A stretch of 64,000 nucleotides of DNA from Odiellus spinosus (GCA_963920705.1 OY987232.1:12277726-12341725), one strand, 5' to 3'; counted from the first letter of the stretch, positions 42,057 through 54,885 are shown. Notes: generated by a model from the letters alone, not told the origin. Program-made: numbers and translations.

Positions 42057-43783
42057 TGTACCGTATGGAAATATACCAATGCGAGGGGGTTCTGATATAA
42101 CTTGTTTTAGACAAACAATTTTTGCGAGCGCTATGTAAAAAAGGGAAAGAGAGTGGTTTGATACTTGGACACGGAAAGCCGGGTTGACGATTGGGTTTAG
42201 CCCCTTGACAAGATTTCATTCTACGCACGAATTCCAGCAACCATCAAATCTCGCCCAGGCTCGGTACCGCTCAGTGCCCAACCATAGTGGTCGCGCCTAT
42301 CAAATTCCATATATATATATAGGTATGTCTGGGGAAAAGGAAGAAAAAGAAGTCAAAAAGGCGGTGGACCAGTTTTTTTTTTTTTTCTTCGATTAAATGG
42401 CAGAGATTAACGGGTCACTCGCGCCCGCAATTTCGAATAAAATGACTTCTTTGCACTTTTCCAATCACTGACTAAAGTTACTCTGATTTTTTTAAAGGAA
42501 AAGTCTTACGATAACTCGTGATTTTGTGTGTTTTGTTTTACAATAAGAGATTGGTTATTTGAGCTCCAAGGTTTGTAAAGATACAGGACAGGTTACGAAG
42601 ACGTGACTGTTTGGAATCATGACTTGATTTCCATAGCGCTTCCATTTTAATATCTGCTGACTACCTATATTTCCTATATTTTTAGTGCCTTCCTGTAAAT
42701 TCCTATAATTGACGGTTTTCTCCTTTATTTTCCTATTTTTTCACTTTTTTTGGTTGTCATGTCATTCATTTTCAAGTAAAAGTATAATTTAAAACTTCAC
42801 GAAAATAAAAAAAAATTACCACCAATGGCATAAAGTCAAAAACGGAAGGAATTGTCGCCGTGGTAGGATAATTTTGTTTATAATTAAGCCTTTTAGCGTC
42901 TAGCTTCGAATCCAAAGAGTCTCTCGCGAAAGTTTCTATTATTAGCCTCACTTTAAAAACTACAAAAATTACCTGGGTTTGCTTATAATTAATTTAAATT
43001 AAAAATTACAGCTTTTTATACCTTCTACTCCTATAGCTATTAGTGTTAATACTCCATGGGATCCTAATTATTTGTTTAATATTCGTTTTCAATTAATTTT
43101 TATCAATTTTGAAACATTTTATAACAATTAACGTGTGTCAGGATAAATTTTAAAACTACTATAATTATTTTCAACCTTAGTTTAGCTTTAAAACACTTCA
43201 AAATGTTTTAATTATTCGTAGTTTTACATTTTTATTTATTTTTATTATTATGAATTTCCGCTCTAGAATATTTTTGCGTATTTCCAGTCTTGCACTCTCG
43301 TTACGCCCCCTTCGGGCCTCCCCCTTCTTCCCCGTCTACTAATAATATGGCGCCTGACAGTAACGATACTCCTGTGTTTTACTAAAATTAAACTCGGTTT
43401 AATTCACGTTTAAAATATCGTTAATCCTTGGATTACGTGAGCAAAGGATGTCTAAACTATCTGGAATTTAGGATGTAATCTCTTTTGGTCCTCCCAATTT
43501 CGGTGAGTTTAGAAAATTTCATTTTTTTAGGGGTAAGTGATGGTTACGATCTTTGACTTAAACGATCTACGAGGGGACGAGGCTTACCGATGAGGTAGGC
43601 GGGAACGGTCAAGATACGTTTTAGGGCTTCTTAATTTTCAACGAGTTGATTCAAAAAGGTCGCCATTTTTGATAAAATGGATTATAATGTCGTGGGGATC
43701 TGGGGGAGTTAAACACCTAGATGTAAGAACATAATTATGATAATTATATTATAATTATATAAGTGTTATAAAATGAATACTTT
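42057..43783. other. Intergenic, AT-rich
   Basis: No gene found in 1.7 kb. A short (TA)n lies near 42312. Confidence 0.5.
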
Positions 43784-43880
43784 CTCAGTGCAATTTATCC
43801 AACATAACAAATAAATTGGTATTTGTAAGATTTATCATACAATACCAATTTATTTGTTATGTTGGATAAATTGCACTGAG
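43784..43880. repeat. Perfect 40-bp inverted repeat (hairpin)
   Basis: Arms 43784-43823 and 43841-43880 are exact inverses (CTCAGTGCAATTTATCCAAC outermost) around a 17-bp loop. A TATG microsatellite follows at 43898. It could be a small foldback element or a hairpin RNA source. Confidence 0.9.
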
Positions 43881-46800
43881 ATAGTAAAGAAAGTCCTATG
43901 TATGTATGTATGTTAATTTCGGTTCATGAAAGCTCCGTTAACTGATACGTTAAACATTAGTTTCAATAAAAAACCTCCGGATCTCTCAACAGGTCAGGGA
44001 AAGTCAGGGAATTTTAATATTGTCCGAAATGTTAGGGAATCTTATTCGCCCGTTCCGTATTTATTTTTAGATGCTTGGAACTTTCGTAAAATTTGGGGGT
44101 CGGCTCTAGAGATTATTATCCAAAAACTATCCATCTATATAAATCAGTTCGGCTACACAATTCCGCAATTTTGCGTAGTCTGCTTGTTTCTGTAAGTTCT
44201 TCACACAGTCCACGGATGTAGAGCCCGGTTTTCAAAACTACATATCTATTTAAATCCGTCACGAGTCCGGCTACATAATCCATCAATTTAAAGTCGTCTA
44301 CTTGCTTATGTAAGTTCTTCACGTACGGTCTCCGGATGTAGAGTCTGGTTTTCAGTGTTTCTCGCGGTCTTAAAGTCTAATTTTACGATTATCGGTAATA
44401 TCAAGCGTAAGTCGTGCCTAATTATTAAAGTTTTGGTCATAATATTCGCTGGACTATCGCGAAATGATCGAAATAAGTTTCAAACGAATCTACGTGTTAT
44501 TGAGGAGGCATTGAATCGGCCGTTTTTCGCAACTGTTCTCGTGACGCGATTTAAGTTCTATGAAATTTTGCAACGCTACCTATGTCCCTAAGCCTATTTG
44601 GTGAGTGAATTTTAATTTTCGAATAACTTCCTTGCCCTAGTATCAAATTCAATTGTTTAAATTACTCGGAAAGTAGGCTTAACAATAATAATCCGTTGAG
44701 ATCTTATGATTTGAAGTTCACGCGCGGTTTCCGGATGCTTTCAAAGTGTTTCTCGCGGTCTTAAAGTCTAATTTTATGATAATCGGTAATATTTAGCGTA
44801 AGCTGTGTCTAATTATTACAGTTTTTTGTCATAATGTTCGTTGAACCTAGGAGGATGAAGGGGGACCTCTGGAGAAGAAAGCATGTGTTGCATGAACGGC
44901 ATACTGAAATGTGCGTGACATGACTATAGACTGCCACCTAATGGAAAGATTGAGAAACTATTTTACTATTTTCGTCCAGGTTTTTAAACTGGACGAAAAG
45001 TTAAATTCTTCTGGCAGCTAAAATCGCTACGACAATTATCGAAACAGCAATATCTCCTCATTTTAATTTGAAATACTAAATAGCAGACTAATTTTATTAC
45101 ATATTATATATTTTATTATATATTTCGAGCTTCTTACGCCTATCATATGATGGCGCTACCTACTATGTCCGTCGATTTTGGCTCGGCCGAGTCAGCCGTA
45201 GATGAATCGCGCAGCTCGTGTTGGGGGAATACAATTTTCTGTTCCAGAGGCACGAGTATTATATTCCTAGGTTGAACTATCGTGAAATGATCGAAATAAG
45301 TTTAAAATGATGCTAAGCGTTTTTGATGAGGTATTGAATCAGTGGATGGTATCATTTATCCTGCCACTACGTCTTGCAAATGCTCACTAAAACCGACGCT
45401 AGTTACTATTAGCTGATTCGTCGTTTCATAATTTTCATACCTTTTTGTAATCTGAATTTCGTTATTTTTTATTTGAAACAGCTTGCCTAATTCAAAGTCC
45501 AAACGTCGGTTCCTGAAAGCCACAACTAATTCGGATTATATGCCTGATTAATCTACAGTTTTACTTTGATTCAATAATCATCGTTTCTCTACATCATGGT
45601 TAATTGGAGATGAGGTTTTACGTCGGTGCAACGAGAACTTCCAGACCTTCGTGTTCGTAAGCTAAAGTTTAGACCAAAAGGTCAAATTTGGTTTTGTTGG
45701 CGACGAAATATATCCTACTTTTGGAGCTCATAGACCTAGATTTTAACTTAACCCTAAATTAACTTAACTTAAATTTAAAATTAATACGAGCCTCTTGGGA
45801 TTAGTGATAAGGATACTTGTAGTAGAGTCACCTATTTCTGTTTCTAGTTTTCAGTAGGGCTTCCCACTAATTATTTAATTAATGGCAGTCTCGCGGATAT
45901 TTCTTAAGGTTCAGTGTTCATTCTCGCCCTTTCTCATCTGCAATTTCAACCGTCGCTGGATTCTTCTGGTGTTTTTTTGCCGAATTGGTTAATTCCTTTT
46001 CGGTTATGTGTAGAACTGTTTAATTGTGGTTTGGGGGTTCGTCCATTAATGTCGGGCGAAGAGTCCGCCGTTTTTGGGCGAAGCGCGGTGGAGGCTAGCG
46101 TCTTTGTTAGGGTCAAACTGTAATTATTTTTGGTTCTCAAGGTGACTGCTGCGGGGGATCCAAGAGAAAGGGCGCAACGCTTGAGTTCAATCAATTGCGT
46201 GGGAGATCGTAAACGAGACTGCCCTAATTAGGCCCGTTAACTATAGGATACCGAGCGCGATGGTCTCGCGACCAAACTAGGGTCGCGTCGCGTTGGTCAC
46301 GAAGGACTTGAGCGAGCGGTATCATTTTATTTTCCCAGTGTTTTACAGTTCACCGTGGGATTAAAAATAACCCCCAAATTGGTCGGGTTTTTTTACTTCC
46401 GAGGTCGAGTAGCGACCCTAACGTGGACGTTGCTCGTAGCCTTAGTTCTAACAATCGCGGTCAAATTTGACGTTATGTTTAGGGAACTCGGAAGGTTTTT
46501 TTGGCTTCAATATTTACTAACTACACCCTAGATTTAAGCCTACCAGGCGGCACAACCGAGGTCGCGGTTAGCTCCCTTCGCCTGCATACGTTAGGGTTAA
46601 TGTTTAAGGTTTACTAACCCTTGACCTCGAAGTCATTTAATCATGACAATGAGGTCGAGTAATTAACTAAATTACTTTCACGGTTAAACGCGTAGATTCG
46701 CGCTCAAAATAATCGCGTTTCAATTAAGATATGAAGAAAATGGACATCTCTTAGTTTGAAAGGTTGGTATTAATTTATATTCAAATATAACCATCTCTTG

Positions 46801-47075
46801 TTAATTGTATTTTTGTTTATTTTCAGGTTTAGTCATGCTTTTGTTCTAAGCTTTTTTTTTTTTTCTTCTTCGTCTCTCGCTCTTTTTCAATTTTAATTTC
46901 AGTTTTCTTGTCCGAATTAGGGAAGAAATTCAAGATCATCTTCAGTCAAGGTATAAGTTTTCTCACGAGTGTTTTAAGCTTGATTTTGAGCTTCCTGATA
47001 GCAGAAAAAATAGAGAAAGTGGATTACTGTACCTTTGAGCCATACAAGTCGTCTCTTACCCCAGCTTAACAATAT
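43881..47075. other. Intergenic with diverged duplicated segments
   Basis: TTTCTCGCGGTCTTAAAGTC at about 44358 recurs near 44750, and the TCGTGAAATGATCGAAATAAG region near 45280 echoes 44455. 45360-45700 resembles 48510-49400. An F-like trace lies at 43990. 45900-46700 is less AT-rich but I see no gene. Confidence 0.5.
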
Positions 47076-47392
47076 CAAGAATCCATTCAGGTTCCATAAG
47101 AATATGGGAGCATAGCTATAGCCTCTGTTACCATCCTCCCAAACTTTGTAACAAAAGTTCGTCCGCAATTTTCGCAACATTTGTACGCTTAGATCTTTTT
47201 TCGGTCGGCTCCATTTTTATTACCCAAAATATTATGTCAAGGTCGTTAGTGGCGCGGGTAAATAATATAATGTCAGGAGCGATTTACTTGAAAAATCGAT
47301 TCGAAGCAGACGAACTTTTGCTACAAAGTTTGGGATGATGGTTATTGTATCGCGGCCCTCCAATATTCTTATGGAACCTGAATGGATTCTTG
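47076..47392. mobile_element. Family A MITE, copy A9
   Basis: Full-length, no clean target duplication. Confidence 0.88.
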
Positions 47393-47458
47393 TCATATCA
47401 CCCACCACCCCTAGAATTTGAATCTAACCAATCGGGACAAAGCTTAAAAAATCCTCCC

Positions 47459-47698
47459 CAGGGACGGAAATAAGCACAAGTCACTGGTCATTTGTCCGAT
47501 AAATTTTCCAAATGTCCGATAACTTTTTATTTTTAAGAGGGGGTCACTGGACAAATGTCCGATAAAAAAAAAGTACATTTTAATACAGGAAAAGTAGCAT
47601 TGTCCGGTAATTTTGTTAAATGTCCGATAACTTTTGAATTTTAAAGGGGGGTTACTGGACATTCGTCCAATAAGAAAATTTTCTTATTTCCGTCCCTG
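47459..47698. mobile_element. Short hAT-like MITE
   Basis: Ends CAGGGACGGAAATAAG and its inverse, with a perfect 8-bp duplication ATCCTCCC. The CAGGG...CCCTG ends and 8-bp duplication are hAT features. TGTCCGATAA is repeated inside. Confidence 0.88.
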
Positions 47699-48024
47699 AT
47701 CCTCCCTCGGAATATTTTTAAGGGAAGGCGCCACCATGTAGCGTGTTCTGGAAACAATCTTTAACCTTTGACCGGCAGCTGTAGTTCTGTCGTCTGCTCT
47801 TTAGGTCTTTTATTGCTTTGTAATCTTCCCTATCAGGGTTCAAAACCTCTGACAAATTCATTTTCAAATTAGAAATTCATAGTAAGTTTTTATTTAATAA
47901 TGAAACCTTATAAAATAATAAGATTAGTTAATTACTACTAGTAAATGGCGCGAAAAAAACAAAACGGGACGCCTCCCGATTAAGGCCAAGCAATCCACTT
48001 CCTCTATTTTCTTCTGCTGATAGT
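47699..48024. other. Intergenic, nothing recognised
   Basis: No signal seen. Confidence 0.45.
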
Positions 48025-48028
48025 TTAA

Positions 48029-48462
48029 AGGGAGAATGCAACCTAACAACAAGTGATTTTTTTATCGATTCCTTATTGTTTAAATAGGCCTAATCCACTA
48101 CTGAAAATATTTACAAGCAAATATTAAACTAGAAATAAATTTAAAACTTACCCTGAAAATAGGCTTAGCGGGATTCATGGAGGTCCTGTTTTCCTCGCGT
48201 GTAAGGTCTAGCGACCAATCGCGCGCGACGTAAGTCTCGTGGAGATCTCGCGTGAACGACGGGCCTTTGCTCATTGGTCGCTAGACCTTACAAGGACGCG
48301 ATTCAGGATCTCCATGAATCCCGCTAAGCCTAGTTTCAGGGTAAGTTTTAAATTTATTTCTAGTTTAATATTTGCATTGTAAACTTTTTATCGATGGATT
48401 AGGCCTATTTAAACGATAAGGAATCGATAAAAAATCACTTGTAATTAGGTTGCATTCTCCCT
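48029..48462. mobile_element. Family C palindrome, intact copy C2
   Basis: Flanked by TTAA on both sides (48025-48028, 48463-48466). The ends are AGGGAGAATGCAACC and GGTTGCATTCTCCCT; inverted arms extend most of the way to the centre. TTAA duplication is shared by piggyBac- and Kolobok-type elements; superfamily not settled. Confidence 0.88.
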
Positions 48463-48708
48463 TTAAAGGGAGTTTAACCCTCTGGCCTATATAAGATGGA
48501 TGGTATAAATTGTCATTACTGCTACTACGTCTAGCAAATGTAACTAAAATCAGTACTATAGTTACGTTAGTAAATCTGGACTGTTAGCAGACATGTTTCG
48601 TTTTGTTTTATACTCCCTTTTATCTGGTTCTTTGTTCTATGAATGGGTTGCCTCGTTCTAATCTGAATTTCGTTGTTTTTGTTATATTTGAAACAGGTTA
48701 ATCGATTC
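48463..48708. other. Repeat host segment
   Basis: Resembles 45360-45480, interrupted by element E. Confidence 0.5.
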
Positions 48709-49268
48709 GGCTTAGGTTCATTTGCTCGACTTCCAATTGATCGACAAGGAGTCCGTTTGATCGACTACCGTTTGATCGACTCCCATTTGATCGACTCCCA
48801 TTTGATCGACTCCCATTTGATCGACTCCCATTTGATCGACAAGCCATTCCAATTGATCGACAGCCCAGTTTTTTAGCGAGTAACGAGTATAGGTCAAAGT
48901 TTTTTTGCAAGAAACTATTAAAGGTTAAATTATGGTATATAAATAAGAACTAATTCAAATAATAATTATTCCGTGAAAATGGGGTCAGAGTACTCGTTTG
49001 TCGGTTAGGTTAGGTTAGGTTGGTTAATCTATTTATAATCGTTATTACGAAGTTGACCAATTGGGAAACGATCAAATGCACCCTTTGTTGTCGGTAATTT
49101 GGGATTAGGCATCAATCATTTGATCCCTTTGTCGATCGTTTGGGAGTCGATCAAGTGGACCTCTTGTCGATCATTTGGGAGTCGATCAATTGTGAGTCGA
49201 TCATTTGGGTGTCGATCAAGTGGACCTCTTGTCGATCATTTGGGAGTCGATCAAGTGGACCCAAATCC
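48709..49268. mobile_element. Foldback element E with 15-bp micro-repeat arms
   Basis: Left arm: repeated TTTGATCGACTCCCA. Right arm: its inverse. Centre: GGTTAGGTTAGGTTGGTTAATC, nearly that of D1. Ends GG...CC; flanks TCGATTC and TTGATTC (6 of 7) fit an insertion into the segment whose empty relative is at 45485. Confidence 0.75.
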
Positions 49269-49838
49269 TTGATTCTAAGTCCAAACATGGGTTCCTGTAA
49301 GCGATCTTGAATTATTGTTTTGATTCAAACATCATCATGTTTCCACGTCATTGCTAATTGGATAAAGTGCGACCTGAACTTAGAGACCTTCTTGATGGGT
49401 AAGCTATAGAGTTTAACATATAAGCACAGCTAAGTTCTTCTGTAAAAAGTTCAAGAAAACATCCATGTTTACTTAATTAATCGCTGAATTTCTAAATTGT
49501 TTTATGGTGACGACCTTTTCCTTTGAAATTAGCGTTAAACTAGGAACAAAGTGTTATCCGACGATAAACTCGAAGGCTCTAACACGTGAATAGACCCAAT
49601 TCATCCCACCTTAATTTTCTATTACGAACAATGCTACGTTACGCCTTATATCTATGATTCTTTATAGTTTGAATAGCTTCACTCTTCTTGACAATTCAAA
49701 GTGAAATAAGTTCAATAGCGATTGTATAAACGGTCAGTTTTGAGATTTAATGGTAGATTGGCGTTTTCAAGTAACCATGCCACCAATTTATAATTAAAAC
49801 TAAATTTAATTTAAGTAATAATATTTTCTGAAAATCCT
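49269..49838. other. Repeat host segment, continued
   Basis: 49275-49400 continues the similarity to 45495-45670; the rest is unassigned. Confidence 0.5.
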
Positions 49839-49842
49839 TTAA

Positions 49843-50285
49843 AGGGAGAATGAAAGGCCGAAACAACTTATTTTAAATCAATAAAGAATGCAAAAATAAT
49901 GAGAAAAACAATAATATAACTCACCAAAAATATTTCGTTATTTTATAATCAATTTCCAAAGTTCCGAAACTTGAAGATGCTAAGCCTTGGCTGCCTAGCT
50001 CGGTGAAATCACGAGCCAATCACGAGCGAGTACGCGTATTTTAAAAATACGCGTACTCGCTCGTGATTGGTTACTAGTTATTATGCGAATTTAAAAAAAA
50101 TACAGGTTGTGCTCGCCGATTTCACCGAGTTAGGCAGCCAAGGCTTAGCATCTTCAAGTTTCGGAACTTTGGAAATTGATTATAAAATAACGAAATTTTT
50201 TTGGTGAGTTATATTATTGTTTTTCTCATTATTTTTGCATTCTTTATTGATTTAAAATAAGTTGTTTCGGCCTTTCATTCTTCCT
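49843..50285. mobile_element. Family C-like palindrome, copy C3
   Basis: Flanked by TTAA (49839-49842, 50286-50289); inverted arms of roughly 200 bp. The centre at 50016-50070 is a perfect 27-bp inverted repeat around one base. Termini resemble C2 (AGGGAGAATG) but the interior differs. Confidence 0.88.
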
Positions 50286-50322
50286 TTAAGGGTTATTTAG
50301 TACGAAGTAAAAAAAAAAGATG

Positions 50323-50762
50323 TCACTGATTTTCATAATAGGGGTCTCAGTGTTTCTGGGGTTAAGGATTGTTTAGATTTATTTCCCAGTCTACCGAACT
50401 CTCTCTTACATCTTTCCCCGCCTCTCGCTGAAGCGTGTGGGCACCCTGTAGGCGATATGATATTAATAGGCTCTATTGTGGCGACATCTTCGAGTTTACG
50501 AGTAAATTTACATTTCTTATCGTAACTAGAGAAAAATTCAACTTAATATTGTGAAATTATACCACGAACTACGTCTGACTTTTATGGTTCGTCGGAAGTA
50601 AAATTGAATGATCTAGCGATATTAGAACGTGAGATAATAGGTACGGAAATGATCAAATTACGCCAAGTTATTTTTAAACAAGATTCGCTAATCTCTCGCG
50701 TTATAATTATCAAAATTACTTCATGAACTAAAGAAGATTTCAATTCAAATTTATGTGCCCGG
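50323..50762. repeat. Dispersed repeat I, copy 2
   Basis: Collinear with 19341-19866. Confidence 0.75.
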
Positions 50763-51100
50763 GTTTTGAATCGATAAAAAACGGAAAAAAAATTTGTGTT
50801 CGTGAAATCAACGTTATTCTAACGTATATTTATTCCATTGAGCTTCGTGCAGGGTTACTTTAAGGCTAATACGAGTAACCAGTGGCAACAAGGCGTTATG
50901 AATATATAACGCGAAGCCCGACCGACCAAACTCAGTAATAATCGGAAAGAGAGATTAATCTAGCCGATCGGTTATTTAACAAAGGCCGAATTTATGAGGT
51001 TGACCAAGCAACACCAATTATGTCGGTTGCTATACGTTAAAGGGATAGTTCCATTGATATAAGTAAAATTAACTTTGGATAACATCTTTCAAGGTATATT
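50763..51100. other. Intergenic, nothing recognised
   Basis: No signal seen. Confidence 0.45.
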
Positions 51101-51436
51101 CAGAAACCGATGAAACCCTCCTTTGAAGTCTATTACTCCCTGGTCTTGTCTACCCCTCTCTGTATGGGTTAGTTTCAAAAAGCGCGATTCGTACGCCTCC
51201 TAACGGTAGATATTTTCGGAGCGGGAGTTCGTCGAGCGAATATCTCTAGCAACCTTGGAGTTCGTCAAAAAATGTCGTCGTTTGTGGAGAGAGAGAATTT
51301 CCAATTTTCCGTAGACAGGGGGTATGAAGTAGGACCCCTCCAATCTCGTAAAATTGTGAATTTTACCCATACAGAGAGGAGCGCTATATGGAACATTAGA
51401 GTAGTAGACTTCAAAGGAGGGTTTCATCGGCTTCTG
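51101..51436. mobile_element. Family B MITE, copy B6
   Basis: Perfect 7-bp duplication GTATATT. Confidence 0.92.
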
Positions 51437-51994
51437 GTATATTCAAGAAAGTCTGATTTCATATCAATATAAGCACAAGTAAATCATCCTTCAAGTTTAT
51501 AAGACGACATACTGCGGGTGACAATGAAATAAGTCCAATTTTTCTCAGTCCATGGTTTCATCCGAAGTATTCCGAAATTTGTACAGAAAGGCGACCAAGC
51601 CCACGGTATTCTTTCTAGAGTAAATCAGACTTGCGACGGCCAGGCGAGACACGCTCCTTCGTTTCGCGAGAGAGAGATGGGAGAGTCGTTTTCCGTCGAT
51701 ACATTTTCACCCCCGTAAACGTCTAGACAGTTCAGCGCGATATTAGCACCGCCTACTTAGTTCCAATCTCAACCGCTAGAGAGGGCAATTTCGAATTCCA
51801 TATCTCGACCTTTTAGAGTTTTTTATTTTTCTCTTTCTCCTCGGACGAAAGCTCTGACGAAAAATATTTCAGAACCACATACCAATCGTAATATGCCTTG
51901 TTGTAAACTTGAATCATGATTTACCTGTGATATAGGTGATTGCGTAGGAAGACCAGTAAAATTACTGACTAGGAAATAATCTACTAAGATAGAA
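51437..51994. other. Intergenic, nothing recognised
   Basis: No gene seen. Confidence 0.45.
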
Positions 51995-52275
51995 CAAGGA
52001 GGATTAGACAAGGAGAAGAAATGTGGGGACGGCGCGGTTCCTACTGCGTCGGCCTAAACTCCCACTCTGGGAGAACGGGGGTAGAGACGTTTCGTGGTAA
52101 AATGTTGTCGCGTGGGTAAAACGAATCCTTTATGAGACGCGCTAGCTAGCGACCACGTGACAACAGTTTACCTCGAGAATTTCCTATCCCCCCTTTCCAC
52201 CCGAGTGGGAGGTTGGCTCTTCTCTCTCTAACTCAACGCAGCCCCACATTTCCTCTCCTTGTCTAATCCTCCTTG
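51995..52275. mobile_element. Family L palindromic MITE
   Basis: Ends CAAGGAGGATTAGACAAGG and its inverse (34-bp arms, one mismatch) and a perfect 7-bp duplication GATAGAA. Single copy here, but its termini and duplication length match families A, B and G. Confidence 0.85.
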
Positions 52276-52489
52276 GATAGAATTAGACAATATTTATTGT
52301 TTTAAATGATATTAACCCTTGTGTCTGATTGCTACGTTGTTCGATCTGCGCATTCAATTAAATCTTGTAACCTTTGGTGTAAGTATTATTATTATTATAG
52401 CTTGATCGAGCAATCTGATTGGATGCGCCCTAATCGTATTCGTTGAGATGTGGGAAAAGTGAGGCTCTCACCAATTTTTTCGAATGACT

Positions 52490-52545
52490 TTTTATCACTT
52501 TATTCATAAAAGTAGACAACGCCCCGTAGCTTACAACAATTATAG
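52490..52545. mobile_element. Family G terminal fragment
   Basis: ATCACTTTATTCATAAAAGTAGACAACGCCCC matches the G left end (given here only in part); nothing further of G follows. Confidence 0.6.
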
Positions 52546-52585
52546 AATTTGATGTCTACGAAAAACTATTATGATAGTTTCACTT

Positions 52586-53138
52586 CAGGGTTCGGAAAGT
52601 GACCCAAAGGGTCAGGGAATTCGGAAAGTGACCCAAAGGGTCAGGGAATTCGGAAAGTGACCCAAAGGGTCAGGGAATTCGGAAAGTGACCCAAAGGGTC
52701 AGGGAAAAGTCAGGGAATTTGGAAAGTGGCCCAAAATGTCAGGGAAAAGTCAAGGAATTTGAAATTAGCCCAAATGTGTCAAGGAACTGTTTATGATTGG
52801 TTTAGCAATCAGTTGTAACATAATTATTATAAACTGAAAATATTTGCCTAAAGATTCAAATTGTTTCTCATATTCTGAGTAAACTATTCTGACCCCGCTT
52901 CCTTGATAAACTATGTCAAATAAAATGCGGGAATTGCCAACAGCTCGCTCATAAGAATAAATTCGTGAAAAAATATTTAGAAATGGTCAGGGAAATTATT
53001 TAGAAATGGTCAGGGAAATTATTTAGAAATGGTCAGGGAAATTATTTAGAAATGGTCAGGGAAATTATTTAGAAATGGTCAGGGAAATTATTTAGAAATG
53101 GTCAGGGAAATTAACTTCCAAATTTTGTACGAACCCTA
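52586..53138. mobile_element. Family F element, copy F2
   Basis: Left end CAGGGTTCGG, right end GTACGAACCCT. The left part holds 29-bp units (GGAAAGTGACCCAAAGGGTC) and the right part six 23-bp units near 52980-53115. Confidence 0.7.
52978..53112. repeat. 23-bp minisatellite, six units
   Basis: AAATGGTCAGGGAAATTATT recurs every 23 bp almost without change, a young expansion near the F2 right end. Confidence 0.92.
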
Positions 53139-53764
53139 CACTTGAATTTAGTATTTTAGATAACATCTTTGGTGTTATTATCCATTTAAAATTGTCCGTG
53201 CCTTGGAGAGGAAGTAATACGAATTACTATGGGGTTTATATATTTTAATGAAATGTATCAATAGCTTGAATATAATAGCGTCGGATATCCAGTTCCTTAG
53301 AACTCCTCGTTTTCGGTTTCGATTAGATCTCGCATCACGCGCAATTAGCTTCGGTCTTTAAAAAGGTGAATTAACCCCCTCAAACCCCCCTCACCCCCGC
53401 ATGAAGGAGCTAATTTGACATTGACGGCTGCGCACCACTGCCCACTCGCTGAGCTAACGCCCAAATGGGACTTATTCGGACACAACACCCCCTTTCCCTC
53501 GCCCCTCTTGCTAGATTAGACCAAGACCAGCGAGCGTGTATACTCCCTCGTAAAAATCAATTTGTATCTAGATTTTCCCACTGACTACCTCCAAGTTGCA
53601 ACACACTGTTAAAGGGAAGGTACAAATGAAGAGAAAAATGAAAAAACAAATTTACGTGATTTGAACGATAAGTTTTTTTCAAATCTAGCAAAAAGCAGTT
53701 AAAATTCACAGGGACATATAAAAATGCAAGATTTTGAAGGTGAAAATTCATGAATAGAAAATTT
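53139..53764. other. Intergenic, nothing recognised
   Basis: 53290-53540 is C-rich and purine-poor on the plus strand; no gene seen. Confidence 0.45.
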
Positions 53765-54350
53765 CCTCAACTTTTCAGAATTTTCTAGATTTTTATTGAC
53801 TTTTCTAGAATTTTCCATAACTTTCTAGAACTTTTAAGCACTTTCCAGACCTTTCTAGAACTTTCAAGCACTTTCTGGACCTTTCTAGAACTCTACAGAC
53901 CTTTCTAAAACTTTCCAGACCTTTCTAGAACTTTCAAGCACTTTCTGGACCTTTCTAGAACTCTCCAGACCTATCTAGAACTCTCCAGACCTTTCTAAAA
54001 CTCTCCAGACCTTTCTAAAACTGTCCAGACCTTTCTAGAACTTTCAAGCACTTTCTGGACCTTTCTAGAACTTTCAAGCACTTTCTGGACCTTTCTAGAA
54101 CTCTCCAGACCTTTCTAAAACTTTCCAGACCTTTTTAGAACTTTCAAGCACTTTTTGGACCTTTCTAGAACTTTCAAGCACTTTCTGGACCTTTCTAGAA
54201 CTCTCCAGACCTTTCTAGAACTCTCCAGACCTTTCTAGAACTTTCCAGACCTTTTCTAGAATTTTCCAGACGTTTCTAAAACTTTCCAGAACTTTCTAGC
54301 ACATTCAAGCACTTTCTAGAATAATTTTAACATCTCCAGAGTTTTCTGGA
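53765..54350. repeat. Minisatellite of 20/30-bp units
   Basis: Built from CCTTTCTAGAACTTTCAAGC and CCTTTCTAGAACTCTCCAGA type modules in irregular alternation. Confidence 0.9.
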
Positions 54351-54885
54351 ACCTTGGTATTTCGTCGCTATGTTTTGATAAATTTAGCGATGAACTTCAA
54401 AAATTGATTAGTTAGAAAACTTTTTGAACTCTTTAGTTGAACTCATAGTTCACGGGAGTTCGAACTCGACTTTCCACTTTCATAGCTGTCTTCCCCCTTG
54501 ATCGGTTTACAGGCCCATATCTTTGTGAACCAATGATAAAATGACACGTCACGAATCCAATGCTCATCACATCGCCATAAAAACGGTATAGAGCAATAAT
54601 TATGTTAATAAGGTTAATTAAAAAAATACATATTTCTTTCCATTCTCCCTTTGTTTAAAGACAAAACGTTTCGACCCTTTTAGTGTCGTGTTTCAGTCAC
54701 GGGAAAGTAATTTTCATAAACGGATAACGTTAGGACAGTTACTGATAAGGCGTGACAACTCCTATGTGTTTACGATGTGTAGAAATAGCTTTACTATAAG
54801 ATTAAAAGCAAAGCTTAAAGCGTATAACAAGCCAATAAAAAGAGTCGTAATACCTAAAAATGGTTCTGAAGAACTTCTGGCACCT
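54351..54885. other. Intergenic, unassigned
   Basis: A 73-codon frame at 54688-54909 runs into element C4 and has no motif. Confidence 0.45.

Noticed and set aside
41133-42240. Open frames with an 11-residue period on both strands
   Set aside because: Caused by the 33-bp minisatellite; no start context or partner exons.
48985-49030. Interstitial telomere block (GGTTAGG repeats)
   Set aside because: Only three to four units, and the same motif is the fixed centre of foldback elements D and E.
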